DNA of 64,000 nt, taken from contig NC_045130.1 in NCBI RefSeq assembly GCF_007655135.1, forward strand, positions 4,588,001-4,652,000, given 5' to 3'. The notes beneath the pieces were generated by a model, which was not told where the DNA came from, searched no databases, and was given only the letters and a program-made list of their open reading frames with translations. The DNA comes from Punica granatum (taxonomy: Eukaryota; Streptophyta; Magnoliopsida; Myrtales; Lythraceae). Positions 11,763-24,190 of the stretch are shown here, in pieces. The first letter of the stretch is position 1. Each line of letters starts with the position of its first letter. The translations under genes were made by a program, and so were the position numbers.

Positions 11763-11769
11763 TATATAT
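11763..11769 (+). promoter_or_regulatory. Possible TATA box of COBL4
   Basis: TATATAT about 54-60 bp upstream of the ATG at 11823, implying a leader of roughly 25-30 nt. Confidence 0.4.
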
Positions 11770-11822
11770 GAGAGCTTAACGTGGCGCTGGGACGAGATTA
11801 ACGATTCGGGTGTGGGGAAAAA

Positions 11823-13635
11823 ATGAAAACTTTGGTTGTTCTTGCATTCATCTCGGTGCTCTGCTCCTCTGCCGGTAATTTTGCAGCTTCGGATCTCGAG
11901 ACTTTGGCGAGATGTCATCTTGTTCGGTTTCTTTCTGCAGTTTCTTGATTTTCTTTCTGTTCCTTGATCATTTGCAGCCGCATATGATCCTTTGGATCCA
12001 AATGGGAACGTTACGATCAAATGGGACATCATGTCTTGGACCCCCGACGGCTATGTGGTAAGTACTGTTGCTTTACCTCAGGTGGCGTAGGGTTACTTGG
12101 GACCTGCACTCATTCGATTGATTATTAGCGTGGCCATTCTTGAATAAGATCTCAAAACTGATGTCTCGAATCTTTTTCCTTGCTGCAGGCGACCGTGACA
12201 ATGAACAACTTCCAGATGTACCGGCACATAATGAGCCCGGGGTGGACCCTGAGCTGGTCATGGGCAAAGAAGGAGGTGATATGGTCAATGGTGGGTGCCC
12301 AGACCACAGAGCAAGGGGACTGCTCCAAGTTCAAGGGCAACGTACCCCATTGTTGCAAGAAGACACCCACGGTTGTGGACCTCCTCCCTGGGGTGCCCTA
12401 CAACCAGCAGTACACCAACTGCTGCAAGGGTGGGGTTGTTGCCGCCTGGGGCCAGGACCCGTCTGCTGCTGTCTCGGCCTTCCAGGTCAGTGTCGGGCAG
12501 GGTGGCACCTCCAACAAGACAGTCAAGCTGCCCAAGAACTTCACTCTCCTCGGTCCGGGACCAGGCTACACTTGCGGACCTGCCAAGGTTGTGCCCTCCA
12601 CCACTTTCCTGACCCCTGACCGCCGCCGCAAGACCCAGGCTCTCAGTAAGAATGCTCTGCTATGTCTTTCCCTATATAGCTGCAATTTCATGATTTTGAA
12701 CTGCCGGGCTACCGTTCTTGATCCCACTGTACTTTGATTCGTGCAGTGACATGGAATGTGACGTGCACGTATTCACAGTTCCTAGCGAGGAAGAACCCGA
12801 GTTGCTGCGTTTCCTTCTCGTCCTTCTACAATGAGACAATCACTCCTTGCCCTTCCTGTGCCTGCGGATGCCAAAACAAGCATAGCTGTGTCAGGTAAGC
12901 CCAGAAGAAGATAAATTTCACCATTTTCAAGACATGATCTAACCTTCTGGAAATATAAATATGATTCAGGAAAGACTCGAAAATCCTGAGCATAACAGGG
13001 GTAAACACGCCTCGGAAGGACAACGCACCGCTGCTGCAGTGCACGCACCACATGTGCCCAGTGCGGGTGCACTGGCATGTGAAGCTCAACTACAAAGACT
13101 ACTGGCGGGTTAAGATTGCCATCACGAACTTCAACTACCGAATGAACTACACACTCTGGAGCCTCGTGGTCCAGCACCCGAACCTCAACAACGTGACTCA
13201 GGTCTTCAGCTTCGATTACAAGCCCCTCGTCCCCTACGAGTCCATAAGTGAGTACTTTGCCGGAAATAAGAGTTCTATTTCTGTTGGAAATTGGATCGTT
13301 ATCTGATCTGGTATGACCTTCACTTCATGTGTATGGCAGATGACACGGGAATGTTCTACGGGATGAAATACTACAATGACCTGATGATGGAGGCAGGCCC
13401 GTTCGGGAACGTCCAATCCGAGATACTTATGAGGAAGGACAAGAACACTTTTAGCTTCAAGCAAGGGTGGGCGTTTCCCCGCAAGGTGTACTTCAACGGT
13501 GATGAGTGCATGCTCCCCCCACCAGACACTTACCCCTTCTTGCCCAACTCCGTCCATCGATCTCCAGTCTCATTCTCGGCATTACTGATCTCAAGCTTGG
13601 TTCTCTTCCTAGTGACGGGCCACTTCAACATTTGA
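11823..13635 (+). CDS. COBL4: COBRA-like protein, COBL4/IRX6 type
   Basis: Six exons: 11823-11874, 11978-12057, 12189-12645, 12747-12894, 12970-13247, 13340-13635 (1311 nt, 436 aa). COBRA-like proteins are GPI-anchored, extracellular-face proteins needed for cellulose deposition; the COBL4 clade acts in secondary walls. Residues 1 to about 17 are a signal peptide. The mature start AYDPLDPNGN, the aromatic-rich WTLSWSWAKKEVIW block (a putative cellulose-binding region) and the CCVS motif with PCPSCACGC (about residues 216-235) are all present. Further blocks are CTHHMCPVRVHWHVK and FPRKVYFNGDECMLPPPD. The C-terminus FLPNS..., then a hydrophobic tail, fits GPI attachment. KNPSCCVSFSS, KFKGNVPHCC and the short exon 4 place it with COBL4 rather than COBRA. 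It is convergent with the next COBRA gene. Confidence 0.95.
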
Positions 13636-14168
13636 TGTGAGATTGTTTTCGTTTGTCCTGTTATGTCCGAGTTTGCGAAAGAGTCTTCCGGGGTTCTGAA
13701 GACAGAAATATGGGAAGATAGGGATACATACATTCACATTCTTTTGTGAGTTTAAATAGTTCCTGTGAGAGTTTTTAGCAAACAGCCGATGTTTTGTCGA
13801 ACAGAAAGAAAACAGGACTCAGAGTTGTCAGCTTCTCATCTGTGATTTCTGTCTCTGTATAATGGAATCAATGAATCAGTAGAATCATGACGACGAAAAG
13901 ATCTGAAACATAAATCACGGTGAACAACTCGATCAAAGTTCCAATTGTGTATATGTTAATAAAGTATAAGTACCGTCTAGTTACATTGATATGTTACAGA
14001 ACAGCCGAGAAGTAACCCACAAGATATCAACAAGAAGCAAAGCCAATTGGGTTGCTCGAAAAGCCATTGCACAAACAAATAATGTTTCATTTAGTGCCAT
14101 GAATTCTCCTGGGCTCAACCTCATCCGGTCAAAATCTCAACATTAGCCCCCATTGGAAGATAGTTCCT
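13636..14168. other. Shared 3' intergenic region of the two COBRA genes
   Basis: Only about 530 bp separate the stop codons of the two convergent genes. It should hold both 3' UTRs. No other feature was seen. Confidence 0.6.
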
Positions 14169-17100
14169 TTAATATTGCCGATATAAGAGTACCAAAGGCA
14201 ACAAGAGACTCACAACGAGGCTCGCTCTCGATAAGCCCTGTTGGAACCCACCATTGGGAAGCCACGGGTAGGCATCGGGAGGAGGCATTACGCAGTTGTC
14301 CCCATTGAAGTAAATTCGTCTTGGGAATGCCCAGCCTTTCTCGAATGTGAAAGTGGACGCATCCTTTCGGAAAAGAAGCTCCGACTGCACATTTCCAGAG
14401 GGACCTGCCTGCATGAGCAGGTCATTATAGAACTTTAATCCCCACATCATGGCGGTGTCATCTGCTCAAAAAAGGAGGAAAAGAGATTCATTTCAGGGAT
14501 CTATCACTGATATTCACATAACAATCACTTCCTTCAAGAGCCTTTCCCCACTTGGATTTTAGTTAAATTCTTAACTTCGCCCTTGAAAACTTGTCTGATC
14601 ATATGAAAATGTTTTCCAGTTTCCAAATCCTCATTCTTGTCATTTTGAAAAATGAAGAAAATCTAACCATCCATCTGTTTCTTCCTTACATTCACAGTTC
14701 ATCGAAATCATGTTTCCCACTGTTGTTCTCTCAGATGACAAAATTCGAAAGCAATTATAAAGTAGAGATAGGATAAGGCTTCAATTCGTTCACTTATTTT
14801 AGAAAAGCCTTTTCCTCTTACAAGTATTAGAACAAGGATCATGCAACAAGCACAAGTCAGATGAAAGAACTTACTTATAGATGCATAAGGAGTTAAGAAA
14901 TTGTAGTTGAAGCTGAAGCTCTGCGTCAGATTGTCAAAGTTGGGGTGCTGTATGACTAGGTTCCACTGACTGTAGTTCATGTTGTAATTGAAGTTCGTGA
15001 TTGTGACCTTAACCCGCCAGTACTCCTTATAATTAACCTTAACGTGCCAGTGCACTCGGACCGGGCACATGTGACTAGTGCACTGGACCAGAGGATTAAT
15101 GTTGTTTCTTCCAGATCCTGAGACAACTGAAGCTAAGTGTGGCGAATTTGGGCTGCAAATAATCACCCAACAATTCCCAAAACATAAGTTCGAAAGGAGC
15201 AAAAAAGGAAACATGATAATACGACAGAAAGTAAACATGTTCTTTTCGTCATACGAAGTACTGTCGAGTGAAAGAAATATTCTCAATTACTCTTGAATGC
15301 TAAAAACCTCACAAAGATAATGAAACTTACTCTACACAGCCCCCAGGTTGAGTGGCATTATTTTGGCATCCACAAGCACATGTTGGGCAGGACACTATCG
15401 TGTCGTTGTAAAAGGACGAAAGCGAGACACAACAAGATGGAGTCCTCTGAGCCAGGAATTGCGAGTATGTGCACGTAACATTCCATGTCACTGCCATTAA
15501 GAAATGAAAAAAATAAGAAGAAAAGGCAAGAGTTAGAATTTACATTTCCCATTGAAAGTACAGAGGTACAGTGCCTTTCTCAAAAAGATGCATTCACTAC
15601 CTATTCTGGCTCGTCCTAATTCAGAAGAATATCTTTTGCAAGACAGAAAGGTTAATATCAAAGAGTCCCTAAAGTGGAAGAAGAAGAAACAGCTGGGTCG
15701 AACCGTAGATTAGAGGGAGAAGATCGAATTGGAGACTAATTAAACTTTTTGGCTCCACTACTTACTCAGGGCTTGTGTAGTCCTCCTCTTATCTTGGGTG
15801 GTGAACTTAGTAGGCCTGACGATCTTTGCAGGCCCACAGGTGTATCCAGGACCCGGTGCCTTTAGGGTGAAGTTCTTGGGCAGCCTGACAGTTTTATTGC
15901 TGGTCCCCGCCGCCCCAACACTCAACTGGAATGCGGCTGCTGCATTAGTGGGATCCTGCACAAATGAACTTATGACCCCACCTTTGCAGCAATTTGCGAT
16001 TTGTTGATTGTATGGGGTTCCCGGGAGCAAATCCACGACTGTTGGGGTCTTCTTACAGCAATGCGGGGTGTTTCCTTTGAAACGGGAGCAGTCGCCTTGC
16101 TCCGTCGTCTGTCCGCCCAGCATGCTCCATATAACCTCCTTCTTCGCCCATGTCCACCCTAGAGACCACCCTGGTGCCTGTATGTGGCGGTATTTCTGGA
16201 AGTTAAAAATCGTGACAGTAGCCTGCAAGTAGTGTGGAGAAGCTGGTCATAATTCGGAAATGCAAAACAATCTGAAATGAATGAACAGGAAAATACTTCA
16301 ACAGGATTGCCAGATAAGATGATAGGATAACATACGGCAACTTTTCATCCATTGTCACTTTACCACAACCGAACACAAGTGCCTAATGCAGAGAGAAGCA
16401 GGTCGGTGTTTTGATACAATGACTCAGGTGTAGCATGCTTCAGATTGGATGAAATTGAAGCACATAATTTTTTTGTACAGAGATACGCACCCAATTTTCT
16501 GCGGGAAGTATTTAAACTGACAAGAGTTTGACAACTTGAGATCAGACAGCTAAAAATTTTCCATTTTCCTTATGTACAGTAAGAGGTGAATCCTATCATG
16601 CATACATTGAAATTCATGAAATGAAAAGAGTATTCTCTAGCAAATAAATGCGTAAACATCTACTGCTTTAGTAAGAAACATACATTTTTTTTAAAAAAAG
16701 GTTCACCGAAAAATTTAACCAAACACGTAAGTCAACTTTCAAGTCAATAAGCCTTTTAAGAGAAAATGAGAAAACCAAACCCGATAACAATCTTAAAACT
16801 TTACGAATACTCAGGTATACTTACAACATAGCCATCAGGAGTCCAGCTCATAATGTCCCATCTAATCGTGATGTTCCCATTTGGATCAAGAGCATCGTAC
16901 GCTTCTGCAACAGAGAAAAACCCGAACGTCATATGGCTTGTTACAGAAAAACCCGAACTAATGAATACAACCAACAGGACTTTCTTCAGATTATGCGTAG
17001 AAATGAAAAGCGGAACGCATACAGGGTAAGGTATTTATAACCGAGATATAAACTACAACCCGAAGAACTCGACCCAACATATAAACAGTAATGAAAATGA

Positions 17101-17550
17101 TACTGTTACATTCACAGCAATTATGGCAAGAAATCGAGCTAGATTCACTCTCCATTGCAGACGTTAAGGATCGCATAGAAAGTACTCATAAGTAGAAGCA
17201 CTGAAATTTCGCAATGATCACTCCAAGTGACACCAACTGTGGCCCCGACCACGAAAATGCATTCATATCTACTCAATCTCTCGACCAATAATTGAAGAGA
17301 AAAGACACTTCAACAGCCAAAATTTACACCATTTTGTCTCTTATCAGCTAAAAAAACCGAACATGCTGAAACTGAGAACTAAAAATCAGCTTAAGACCGC
17401 AAAACAGAAACAGAGCTGAGCTGACGAAGGGCCGAGGCTGTACGGACCTGAGGATGCGAAGAAGGTGCAGGAGATCAAGAACGCGACCAGGACGGCTTGG
17501 TTCAAGGAATCGGAGAAAAATCTCGAGGAGGGCGAGCTGAAAAATCCCAT
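14169..17550 (-). CDS. COB: COBRA protein (COB/COBL1 type), GPI-anchored
   Basis: Six minus-strand exons: 17550-17448, 16904-16825, 16222-15766, 15490-15331, 15152-14875, 14461-14169 (1371 nt, 456 aa), the same length as I recall for Arabidopsis COBRA. COBRA steers oriented cellulose deposition in expanding primary walls. Residues around 18-34 form the signal-peptide core (AVLVAFLISCTFFASS), followed by EAYDALDPNGN. The TVTIFNFQKYRHIQ, TPYNQQIANCCKGGV, CCVSLSS, CPTCACGCQNN and PRRIYFNGDNCVMPPPD blocks are COB/COBL1 hallmarks. The GPI tail is WLPNGG... plus a hydrophobic end. An in-frame ATG 36 nt upstream (17586) would add 12 acidic residues in front of the signal peptide, so 17550 is preferred. 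Exons 2, 3 and 5 are exactly as long as those of the neighbouring COBL4. Confidence 0.94.
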
Positions 17551-17632
17551 TTTGAGTTGTGGGTATCTCTCTTCTTCTGCTTCCAATGCCTCCCTCCCTC
17601 TGTATTTGATACGGGAGATGAGCTCTAGAAAT

Positions 17633-17652
17633 GGAGAGAGAGAGAGAGAGAA
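17633..17652 (-). repeat. CT-rich microsatellite in the COBRA 5' leader
   Basis: (GA)n on the plus strand, (CT)n in the sense of the gene, about 85-100 nt upstream of the ATG. Pyrimidine tracts are common in plant 5' leaders near the start site. Confidence 0.7.
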
Positions 17653-17759
17653 GGGGGGGGAGGGGGACGCGGAGTCGGAGGTGGTGATGAGCTGGCTTTA
17701 GCTCGAATGACAAGGTAAAAAGTACAACAAAAGTCATCAGCATGGGGGGACAGTGTGAT

Positions 17760-20169
17760 AGGTGAGTGGACTTTGAAGCCCCACCGCAGAATATTACTTA
17801 ATGGACAGGGGAAGATCTAGAAGAAGCTGCCGATGTAGAGGAAGGTTGCTTTCCAAGTCCATGTCCGTATGAAGCTCATTCCAGGTGCCAAACCTTTTCC
17901 TTTTTTTTTCCCCCCCAAAAAAAAAAGCATTTTCATGGATGGCGATTATTTTCATGGATGGATGACACATGTATATGTAGATTTCTTAAAATTCACGAAG
18001 TAACACAAAAGTTACCCTAATAGCTAATAATTCTAATCCTATCGCCTCCCCTCTCTGACTGAAATATCTGTGATTGTCGTCTATTATAATTGATACAAAT
18101 CTCTATACGGAGTGCCGGAATAGAGATTTCTATCTGTTTCTATCGTTTTGAAGAACCATGTTTCTTCCCTCACCAGCCAATGTTCGGTTTTTAAGTAGTT
18201 CAAAAAATGTGGACTCAGCTCATCTATGACGCAATAACAAACATATTGTGACGTATCGCCAATGGTTTGCACATAATTAAATGTCGTCCGGAAAACACTT
18301 GCAGCTCCCTCAAGGTTTTCAACAGTAACAGTTAGGTTGTTGCGATTATTAAGACAGTCAAGATGGGCAATGCTTATTAATTTCTTCAGTCGCACCATAA
18401 TTAATAATTGTAATAGTAATTAATATATGAAAAATGAGATATAGTATAGATCATGAATTTCACTCTTGCTCTTTAAAAAAATATAAAGAAGAGAGAATAA
18501 AATAGATGTCCAGATATCGACTTCACCGGTTATAACATTTTTTTTTGTATTATATTATATATAAGTGACGTTGTTCATATTGATGCAGACAATGTGTGCC
18601 ATATATTATTATTTCTCGATCATGTTGTCTTAGTGCCCACCTCAAAAATCTGCAGGTAAGTTTGAAACAATGGGAATATAGACGTTTTCATTAATGTTGA
18701 GAGAATATAATAATATCACCATTACTAATATTAATAAAGATGGTCAAAGAAAATCTCGCCTTCTTCTAAGTAATTGCCCCCGCACTATTCATGAGTATAT
18801 TATCCAAACAAAAAATTAAACTTAGAAAAAAAATAGAAAATAAAAAAAGAAAGGAAGACAACGAGGTGAGCAAACCACTAATCGGCAATCCTCGTTCAGA
18901 TATCGCTTCATTTTTATTGACTACGAAATGCTTTTAACATGTTTCGAACCTCGATACTGCAGATAAAAGAGCGATTATTAGCAGTGCAACTTGACTGTCG
19001 CAATACATTTGAATGGGAAAATTATCGATTTGAGCAGGAGAACACCAATTATTGAGGAATAGTTCCTTCATTCGATTTAAGCATGACAAAATTTGGTTTT
19101 TTTTTTTTAATAATACAGTATAGTTAAATATTAATTAAAAAAATGTGAGAAAGGGATATTCTTGCGAGCCACATTCTTCCAGCCAGCCAACCCCAGCTAA
19201 GGAATGAATGAAAGAAGAAATGTTTGTTCCGCACTCTGCCTTTTTCCTATTGGCCGAAAGCTGACAGTCAACCTCCACGTGGCGCCTTGTGAATGGACCC
19301 GTTCGGCCCACGGTCGTTGTCCGTTCTCAGTCACTGCGTGTACCGAACCGAGCTGAAAAGCCTGAAATGTTTTGTCTGTCGATGAAAAGGATAACGGGAG
19401 GTTCGGTCCTCGAACATTTTCGTTGTTTTAATTTCAGTTCACAAACTTCGATTTCTGCATCTTGAGCCCTCCATCTTTGATTAATTATGCACTTTGGTCC
19501 CAGAAGAGAACTTTCTAGTCCTCTTCCCGCAGAAACCAGCACGTGAGTGCCAACACTGTACTACTTTAGGGTACATGACTTGTGTTACTTTACTTTTAAA
19601 ACGTTCATTTTTGTGAATTGTATATGCTTTTCTTATGAAAATTTCTTCAATTTTAAGTGTATGTGGAATTTTGTCTTATCGGGTCACAGTCTTAAGATTC
19701 CATCAATCAATCACCCCCGCACTTAAAGACGAGGACGGTTTCACAGAATTATTTTACGTTTCATGTAATTATTCGGATTATACAGTCTCTTCTCGTGACC
19801 TGATTTTTTTATTTTTATTTTTAATGGTTCTAAGGTTCTTCATCTGACTAATATTGCAAAAAGAACTACAAGCTATAGATCATGTCATCAGAAAGCAATA
19901 TGGGCTACCAGATGCCATTTCCTTGATACTCGAAGTTTACTTTGGTAACCCTTTTTTTCCCTTAATTATTTCTATGCCGCTTCTTTCTTATGGTTGAAAA
20001 TTCGAAAAATTTCCTTACTCTTAGTTTAAATATGATGCAATTTAAAATAAAAAGAGAAGTCCAAAAACAATTTCGCAAACTTAATATTATTTTGTTCTCT
20101 TTCTTTTCTTTCACGGATCAATCTTTCCTTGTTTTACAATCACAATTACTTTTTTCAATGTTAAGTTTT
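17760..20169. other. Intergenic region without a supported gene
   Basis: A 104-codon open frame on the minus strand (18084-18398) has no recognisable domain or splice context. Around 19249-19286 a CCAAT motif and CCACGTGG (G-box) lie together, but no gene follows that they could serve. Otherwise AT-rich sequence. Confidence 0.45.
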
Positions 20170-20215
20170 AGGGAAAAAGCCCTTTTTAGTTTTCAACCTT
20201 TGATTACCTTTTCAT

Positions 20216-21340
20216 TTCGTCCAAAACTTTTTTTCTTGTTCAACTTCGTCCTAAATGTTACGTATTTTATTCGGATCAGTCCTACCGTTACTTTTTCCAT
20301 CCAAAAGTAACAGTTTTGAATAAAAAATTACATTTGACAACTGAAAAAATCAAAACAAAATTTTAAAAAAAAAATCATAGCAAGCATCAAGAAAGCAAGG
20401 CAAGTAGAGGAAGAGGCGGTGGTGGGGACTTGCCGGCACCACTTCGGCGAGGTCGCTGGTGACAGAGCTGTGGTGGACTCCAGCAGGTTCCCACCATCCC
20501 CCTCTCCCAACTCCCAGTCTCTGATTTTTTTTTATTTTTTTTTAAGTCTTGTAAATCGAATCGACGGGGCTGTCATTCAAGCTTCCCGGCCTTCAATCAA
20601 GCTTCCTGCGTTCAAGGATGTGGATGCAATTGTTTGTTTGCTAATCTCGATGACCATCGGTCCCTCGAGGAGTATAGGTTCAGTTCCCTTGATCTATTTC
20701 AAGGATACCCTCATGCAATTGTTTGTTTGTTTGTTTCCTGCTGTCATTGATCATACGCATTCAAGAATTTTTTATATTGCACGTCATTATGTGTAAGTTT
20801 TGAGATTGCTCGATCGAAGAAGAGAAAACGAGGTTTTTTTTTTTTCTTGTTGAGATCAAACTATCGTCATTTAAATTATTGAAATTAGTTGCCAAGAAAT
20901 GGTAGATAGATGATAGATCTAATAATTGATTTTTTATTGAATCAAGATCCAGATCAAAATTTTCGGCAATAACCAAGTCTCTGCTTCCGTTGTTGTCCAG
21001 CGCCTCTCCCCTCTTTTATTCCTTTGCTCTACGAGCTCAAATAGATGTCAAAAATAATTTCATAGACTGAGAGTTGGGGGAGGGGGTGGTGGAGACCTGC
21101 CGACGTCCACCATGGCTCTGGCTAGGTCACCGACGACCTGGTCGAAGCGGTATCCGCATGTCCCCACCACCCCCTGTCCCTCTACTTGCCATGCTTCTTG
21201 ATGTTTGCTGTTCTTTTTTTTTATATAATTTATTTTTATTTTTATTTTTTATTGTCAAATATAATTTTTTTTCAAGACTGTTACTTTTGGATGGAAAAAG
21301 TAATGATAGGACTAGTCCGATCTATGTAGCGTTTAGGACT
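20216..21340. mobile_element. About 1.1-kb element with long inverted repeats
   Basis: The left arm (about 20216-20520) reappears inverted in the right arm (about 21060-21340). Matching blocks include GTTACTTTTTCCATCCAAAAG against CTTTTGGATGGAAAAAGTAA, and AGCAAGCATCAAGAAAGCA against the inverted TGCTTCTTGATGTTTGCTG. GC-rich blocks around GGTGGTGGGGAC also match. No transposase is present, so it would be non-autonomous. It appears to split the left end of the larger element: sequence contiguous at the right end (TTTTCATTTGAGTAAATAG, inverted) is separated here. Confidence 0.5.
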
Positions 21341-21387
21341 AAAATGAGAAGAGTAAATAGGCAATTTCGTACATGATTTTTGCAAAT

Positions 21388-21605
21388 TACATCAATTTCA
21401 TCTTCGATTTTGCACTTTTGCATCAATTTAGTTCATCGGTACATCAATTCAGTCCCTAAATACATCAATTTAGTCTCTCGCTACATCAATTCAGTCTCTC
21501 GCTAAATCAATTCAGTCCCTACTACATCAATTTGGTCCATGTTACATTAATTTAGTCCCCGTTACATCAATTTAGTCCCATACGTTACATCAATGTAGTC
21601 TCTGA
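21388..21605 (+). repeat. Tandem array of a 20-21-bp unit (left)
   Basis: About nine degenerate copies of TACATCAATTTAGTCCCT plus two or three variable bases. The same unit occurs inverted at 31068-31530. Confidence 0.85.
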
Positions 21606-22364
21606 CTGGTGCAACACAAGTCACTGAGGTTAGCATGACATTAGATCGATCCCTGGTTATATCAATCTAATCCTTGTGGGAGAAGGGGTAGACGGCGTTG
21701 TTGTTCCATTAGTTTGTTGAGGGACTGAACTGATGTAACGTCTAGACAAATTGATGTAACTCCAAAATTAAATGATATTGGTTACATCAGTTACATTCTA
21801 AATGTTGATGATATCACCATCATTTCTCCTTCCCTTTTCAGTCTGTTTGCAGACGTTCCACCTTCTTCGTCTAACCCCTCTCTCTCTCTATCTTGCTCTC
21901 TCTGTGCATTTTCTTTGTTCAAGTGCGAAGGTTAGAGTCTAAGTTCTAGTGAGGTGATCATCAAGAAAGGCTCAAACGGGAACTATGAAAGACGATAACC
22001 AAAAATTTATTGCATACCAAGGTAACTTTTGTTGTTTTTGCCTGTGTTTAAGTGAAATGTGGCTTTTAAAATGATTAGATTTTGGAGGGGTTTTGATCAT
22101 TAGCACACATGCTTTCTAAAGTGTTGTTGCTCTGTCAGGATTTAGATTCATGTTTTGACATTGTTGGGTATATGCAGTTGATAAAAATGATCTTTTGGTG
22201 GGTCGATAATGATGTAATGTGGTTCAAATTTCATATTCTGGTGCATGTTGCGATTTGACATGTTAAAAATGATTTCTTTTTACAATGACTTTCTGAAAAC
22301 TAAAGAAAATCTTAGTTTTTTAAGGTTTATAAAATTGATTTTGTTCTCTACAATTTGCACTTTG

Positions 22365-22465
22365 CGGAAGACAGTTGATGTCGGACCCCCTCTAGTGAGG
22401 CCCCCTCACATTCCTATCACAGCACACGCCATGGAAGCTACAAGTTCAGGAACTGCTGTTAGGTT
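22365..22465 (+). pseudogene. Exon-like block split by the copia insertion
   Basis: The open frame reading TVDVGPPLVRPPH... AVRF continues after removal of the copia element at 30561 (AAYFQSMGHPPN) and then stops. An upstream leader with a CT tract and a short ATG exon ending in a GT site (21988-22020) could belong to the same unit. I do not recognise the protein; the exact splice join is unresolved. It may be the last exon of a transposon-encoded or captured gene. Confidence 0.3.
22461..22465. repeat. Copia target-site duplication, left
   Basis: AGGTT directly before the TG of the left LTR; the same five bases follow the CA of the right LTR at 30556-30560. Confidence 0.95.
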
Positions 22466-24176
22466 TGCTAGTTCCACGGGGTCAACGGAAGCGAAAAAGG
22501 AACAGAAATTCAAAATTTCCTACCCGTGAAACTAATTCCAAGACCTACTAGAAGAATAAGAGTAAATAAAAGCGTACCTGGAATATTTAAAGTTGTCGAC
22601 CGAGCATCCCACGCGTGACGCCTCTACTGGTATCCACACCGACTTTGTCGACGAGTTTTCGAGATCGGCGGTGCTAGCGACCAATACTCGAAAGAAATAC
22701 CGATGCAACACCCTAAATTTTTAGACTAATGGACCTAATTTGAATTGAACAATTCAATTCAAATTATTTATACTTTATATGCATACACATATATGCACGC
22801 ACACATATATGTCTCTGCACATATAATTATATGTGTGTGCTTTTATATATATAAAAGTATATGCATATACACACATACATGCATACATTCACACACACAT
22901 TATATATATCAGTACATGCACACTATCCCCTTTATATAAGCAATATGGGGGGAACAAAATTGAAGTTCCCACCGATGTGGGATTAGCATTAAATTGCTCC
23001 TCACATGACATGTGTCCATACACATGTCTATTAACATAAAAGCCATGTGTCACCGTATTAATCGTGCATCAATTTTGGTCCATTTAATCTAATAAATCGA
23101 GTCTAATTAATCGACAAATTTAATCTCATTAAATATCCGATTAATCGGTCGCACCATAAATCATCTAATCTCAATTAGACGTTTTTATTATTTCAAAATA
23201 TCTCGTCAATTTAGTCGTAGTGTGTGACCCTGTAGGTTCCCAATTACGTTGATAATAATATCGAAATCTCTATTTCAATATTATAAACAGTGAGCGGTAT
23301 CTAGCAATGCATCACTGTTACTCAAGTAATCGGAAAGTCAATTTCTCGACGAACCTTGTGACCTATATTACTGTGTAATATAATCCATTGTCCTCTATAT
23401 CTCTATTGAGCCCAAGGCATGGTCGATGACATCCTTGTATGGCTCAATATCTCTCTTTCTTGGTTTACCGGGTAAGTCTATCAGAACAAATGAGCTCGAT
23501 ATCGTTATATCGACTCATTTGGGTATGCATACACTTTTAGACTTAACCACCAAGTGGCCATGAGATATCGCTCCCGTTTCGTAGGAGGGACAAATCCTAT
23601 CTTGGTCACTCACATTCTTTTCCATGCTTTGTGGCATACCCAATAACTATCTTTATAATCAGCCTGTTACGGTGGCGTTTGACAGTATCAAAATATACGA
23701 CATTACATGTAGGAATCCATGGTGACCTCAAGTCAAAGGACCATTACACTATAGTCACTTTGAGATATGCTAATGACAGTCACGTAACAACCCATGTAGC
23801 AATCTCATGGCGGATCAGTCCAACACACATTACTCTTAATGTATACATGTGGTGTGATTTGATATCTCCATATCCATGACCTGTGAGACTTGGTCATCAA
23901 TCAACACCCGCACTAGTCTAACCGTATTATCGTTGTCCTAATTAACGATAATACTTTGACTATGGACATTTAGGAATAATGTTCGGTAATTATAGGATCT
24001 CGCAATCAAGTCACACTTGATACCTATTGAACATACTATTCCAAGGACATTATTGTGTAAAATCATATTTAGCGCAATCTACACAATAACAGAAATGCCT
24101 CGTTTTATAATGAAATAGATATCATATTACAGAACTGATTATAGATTGCCTCTAGGGCATACACCAATTCCCAACA
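22466..24176 (-). repeat. Copia 3' LTR
   Basis: 1711 bp, TG/CA ends. It contains a minus-strand TATATAAA (22931-22938) and downstream TA/CA-rich low-complexity sequence (22760-22915). Confidence 0.96.
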
Positions 24177-24190
24177 ATCTCCCACTTGCA

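Noticed and set aside
11395..11826. 143-codon open frame ending at the COBL4 start
   Set aside because: Lies in the promoter and leader, has no protein-like features and runs through the TATA-like and AC elements.
18084..18398. 104-codon open frame on the minus strand
   Set aside because: No recognisable family; isolated in AT-rich DNA with no supporting signals.
22745..23039. Tyr/His/Ile-rich open frames (repeated at 29124-29418)
   Set aside because: Translation of TA/CA low-complexity sequence in the copia LTRs, so it appears twice.
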